In this document: piece after piece, positions 62,538 through 64,000 of the stretch
How positions within the stretch are numbered: position 1 is the first letter of the stretch
Layout of the letters: every line of letters starts with the position of its first letter
Assembly: GCA_040954595.2 (NCBI GenBank)
Contig: CM082583.2
Location: 11,222,001-11,286,000 of the forward strand
Direction of reading: 5' to 3'
DNA from: Balanoglossus misakiensis
Taxonomy: Eukaryota; Hemichordata
Length of the DNA: 64,000 nucleotides
The notes under the pieces: generated by a model
What the model was told of the DNA's origin: nothing
The model's database searches: none
The model's input: only the letters and a program-made list of their open reading frames with translations
Translations under genes and position numbers: made by a program

Positions 62538-64000
62538 TCAGTTTGCCCTCACATAACCAAGTGTCAAGAAGGTCAAGACCATGAAAACGCCGAAGTCACG
62601 TGACACACTGGATGCCGCCCCGAGGGCAGGGTCGGTAGTGTCCTCTTGGGGTTCGGTGGCAGTCGGCAAGCAATGCGGCTCGGCCGAGTTTTGCAGGCAA
62701 GCGGCGTAGAGGATCACGTGGGCTATGTAATGCTGTTCGTGAACACCGTGAAACAGGTGCGCCATCGGGCCATCCGCGAAAATTGCCACGTCTTCGCCAC
62801 CGTGAGTCTCGGAGGATAACGGTACCACAGATTGTTGAATGTAAGATTCAGCCTCTGGATAAAGTAAACAAAATTATACATTTAAAATCAGAGGCGACAT
62901 AACCGATGTAGAAGTCAATTTAGTCTGTTTCGACTCCTGGTATAAATGTTTACCTGTGTTGACACTGGTAAGGTCAGGCCTGGCTCCCGTTGTTGTATAA
63001 CTCCTTTGTACCTCCGCACCACCTGGACCGTTTGCATAGAGGATTGATGTGTACGGTAGCCCATCAGCACCGTTTCCAGAGTCATATTTTCCTTTAAAAA
63101 AACACCACAAGAGCAACAAAGATAAGTTGAATTGGACGAAGACTGTGAGACAAAATCCTTCGTTTTCCCGGCCAGCAGTTTTTAACGAGGAACACACGAT
63201 TATTGCTTTCATTTTTGCATACACATACATTACTTTTGTCACTAAATCACTTACCTAATATTGGATTTCCTCGGCTTGGATATCCGCCCAACGTGTTGGT
63301 ATGGCTGTGGTCGGCGGTGACAAGAGTCAGCGTGTCTTCTGAACTGGTCATTTCGAGCGCTTTCCCCAAGGCGTCGTCCATGGCGATGGTGTCAAACAGA
63401 GCTCGATGCGCATTGGAAGCATGATGGGCGTGGTCTATTCTACCACCTGGAAATGTTGACATGACAGACCAAAAGTGGAACAGAATGTTTGATGTTTGCA
63501 CTTAACGAAAAATAATGTACTCGGTTTTGGAAACCAAATTAAACCATACTTCTAACTACTGCAGATTTTGATTTGAGTTGGCCAAAATACGTGTATTTGT
63601 TCGTTTATCACGATATCTACGATAGACAATTTCCGCTATTTCACAATCTAACCGCTTTGCCTGTGAGTCTTTACCTTCGACAAGCAACAGAAACCCGTTC
63701 TCATTTTTCTGCAGAATTCTTATCGCCTTTTCGACCATTTCTTCCAAGCTTGGCTCCCCGGCGGTGTCATTGACTCTGTCAACTTCGTACTTCATGTGGC
63801 TATACTCGAATAGTCCTAGTCCAAAGGAATATAGAAACTATTAGTTGCAAATATCATGTACGTCATTTTCGGAGTATATATGTAAATTAAAGGTGCTTGT
63901 ATCCCTTTAATTCCTTATTTGCATACCGAGTAAATACTCCGTGTTGTCCGGATCAACGTCGTCGAATTGCTGTTGGTTCCACACGTAAAACGAGGTCTCG
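62538..64000 (-). CDS. alkaline phosphatase copy 2, 3' part only (runs off window)
   Basis: Exons visible in transcript order: 64000-63927 (incomplete), 63815-63675, 63446-63255, 63091-62954, 62854-62538. The three complete internal exons are 141, 192 and 138 nt, exactly the lengths of the matching exons in copy 1, and the phases agree. [19 protein letters not shown] and [27 protein letters not shown] supply the metal-ligand region. The C-terminus has a low-complexity linker and a hydrophobic tail ending [12 protein letters not shown], a GPI signal. The catalytic serine exon lies outside the window. The C-terminal linker has diverged from copy 1, so this is not a very recent duplicate. Confidence 0.93.

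Overview
This is nuclear DNA from an invertebrate animal. Genes are split by short GT-AG introns, intergenic DNA is AT-rich and full of microsatellites and small hairpins, and the genes are typical of animals (rhodopsin-type GPCRs, alpha-tubulin, GPI-anchored alkaline phosphatase, SLC24 and SLC27 carriers, mitochondrial ClpX, a Pol III subunit). The set fits a marine invertebrate, possibly a non-vertebrate deuterostome, but nothing here fixes the species. I saw no tRNA, rRNA, CRISPR array or viral gene.

Layout. 1-8460: no gene recognised; a 140-bp palindrome lies near the left end. 8461-9609 (-): single-exon somatostatin/allatostatin-C-type GPCR. 9610-20061: gene-poor. 20062-20994 (-): second single-exon peptide-type GPCR. 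22477-26457 (+): nine-exon K+-dependent Na+/Ca2+ exchanger (SLC24). 27455-31880 (-): fatty-acid transport protein / very-long-chain acyl-CoA synthetase (SLC27), convergent with SLC24. 34194-39368 (-): ten-exon mitochondrial ClpX, head-to-head with the six-exon Pol III subunit RPC7 gene (40124-41902, +). 42576-44625 and 45849-47880 (-): tandem alpha-tubulin genes. 48-52.4 kb: no gene recognised. 52411-54550 (-): LysM-domain membrane protein (LYSMD3/4 type). 55116-58368 (-): complete nine-exon alkaline phosphatase. 62538-64000 (-): 3' part of a tandem alkaline phosphatase paralogue that runs off the window.

Exon boundaries were worked out by hand from splice consensus plus reading-frame closure. 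For every complete spliced gene the exon lengths add up to an uninterrupted frame of the length expected for the family (SLC24 536 aa, SLC27 639 aa, ClpX 593 aa, RPC7 223 aa, alpha-tubulin 451 aa, LYSMD 274 aa, alkaline phosphatase 533 aa).

The most interesting object is an 853-bp non-autonomous DNA transposon at 30580-31432, with 32-bp perfect terminal inverted repeats and a 7-bp target-site duplication. It sits inside what family similarity says was continuous coding sequence of the SLC27 gene. Its terminal repeat reads as a 5' splice site going in, and as a branch point, pyrimidine tract and AG coming out. Splicing within the repeats removes 824 bp and keeps the frame, adding 12 codons, or 7 if the AG in the target duplication is used. 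This looks like an introner-type element caught making a new intron. The same gene also has a GC-AG intron.
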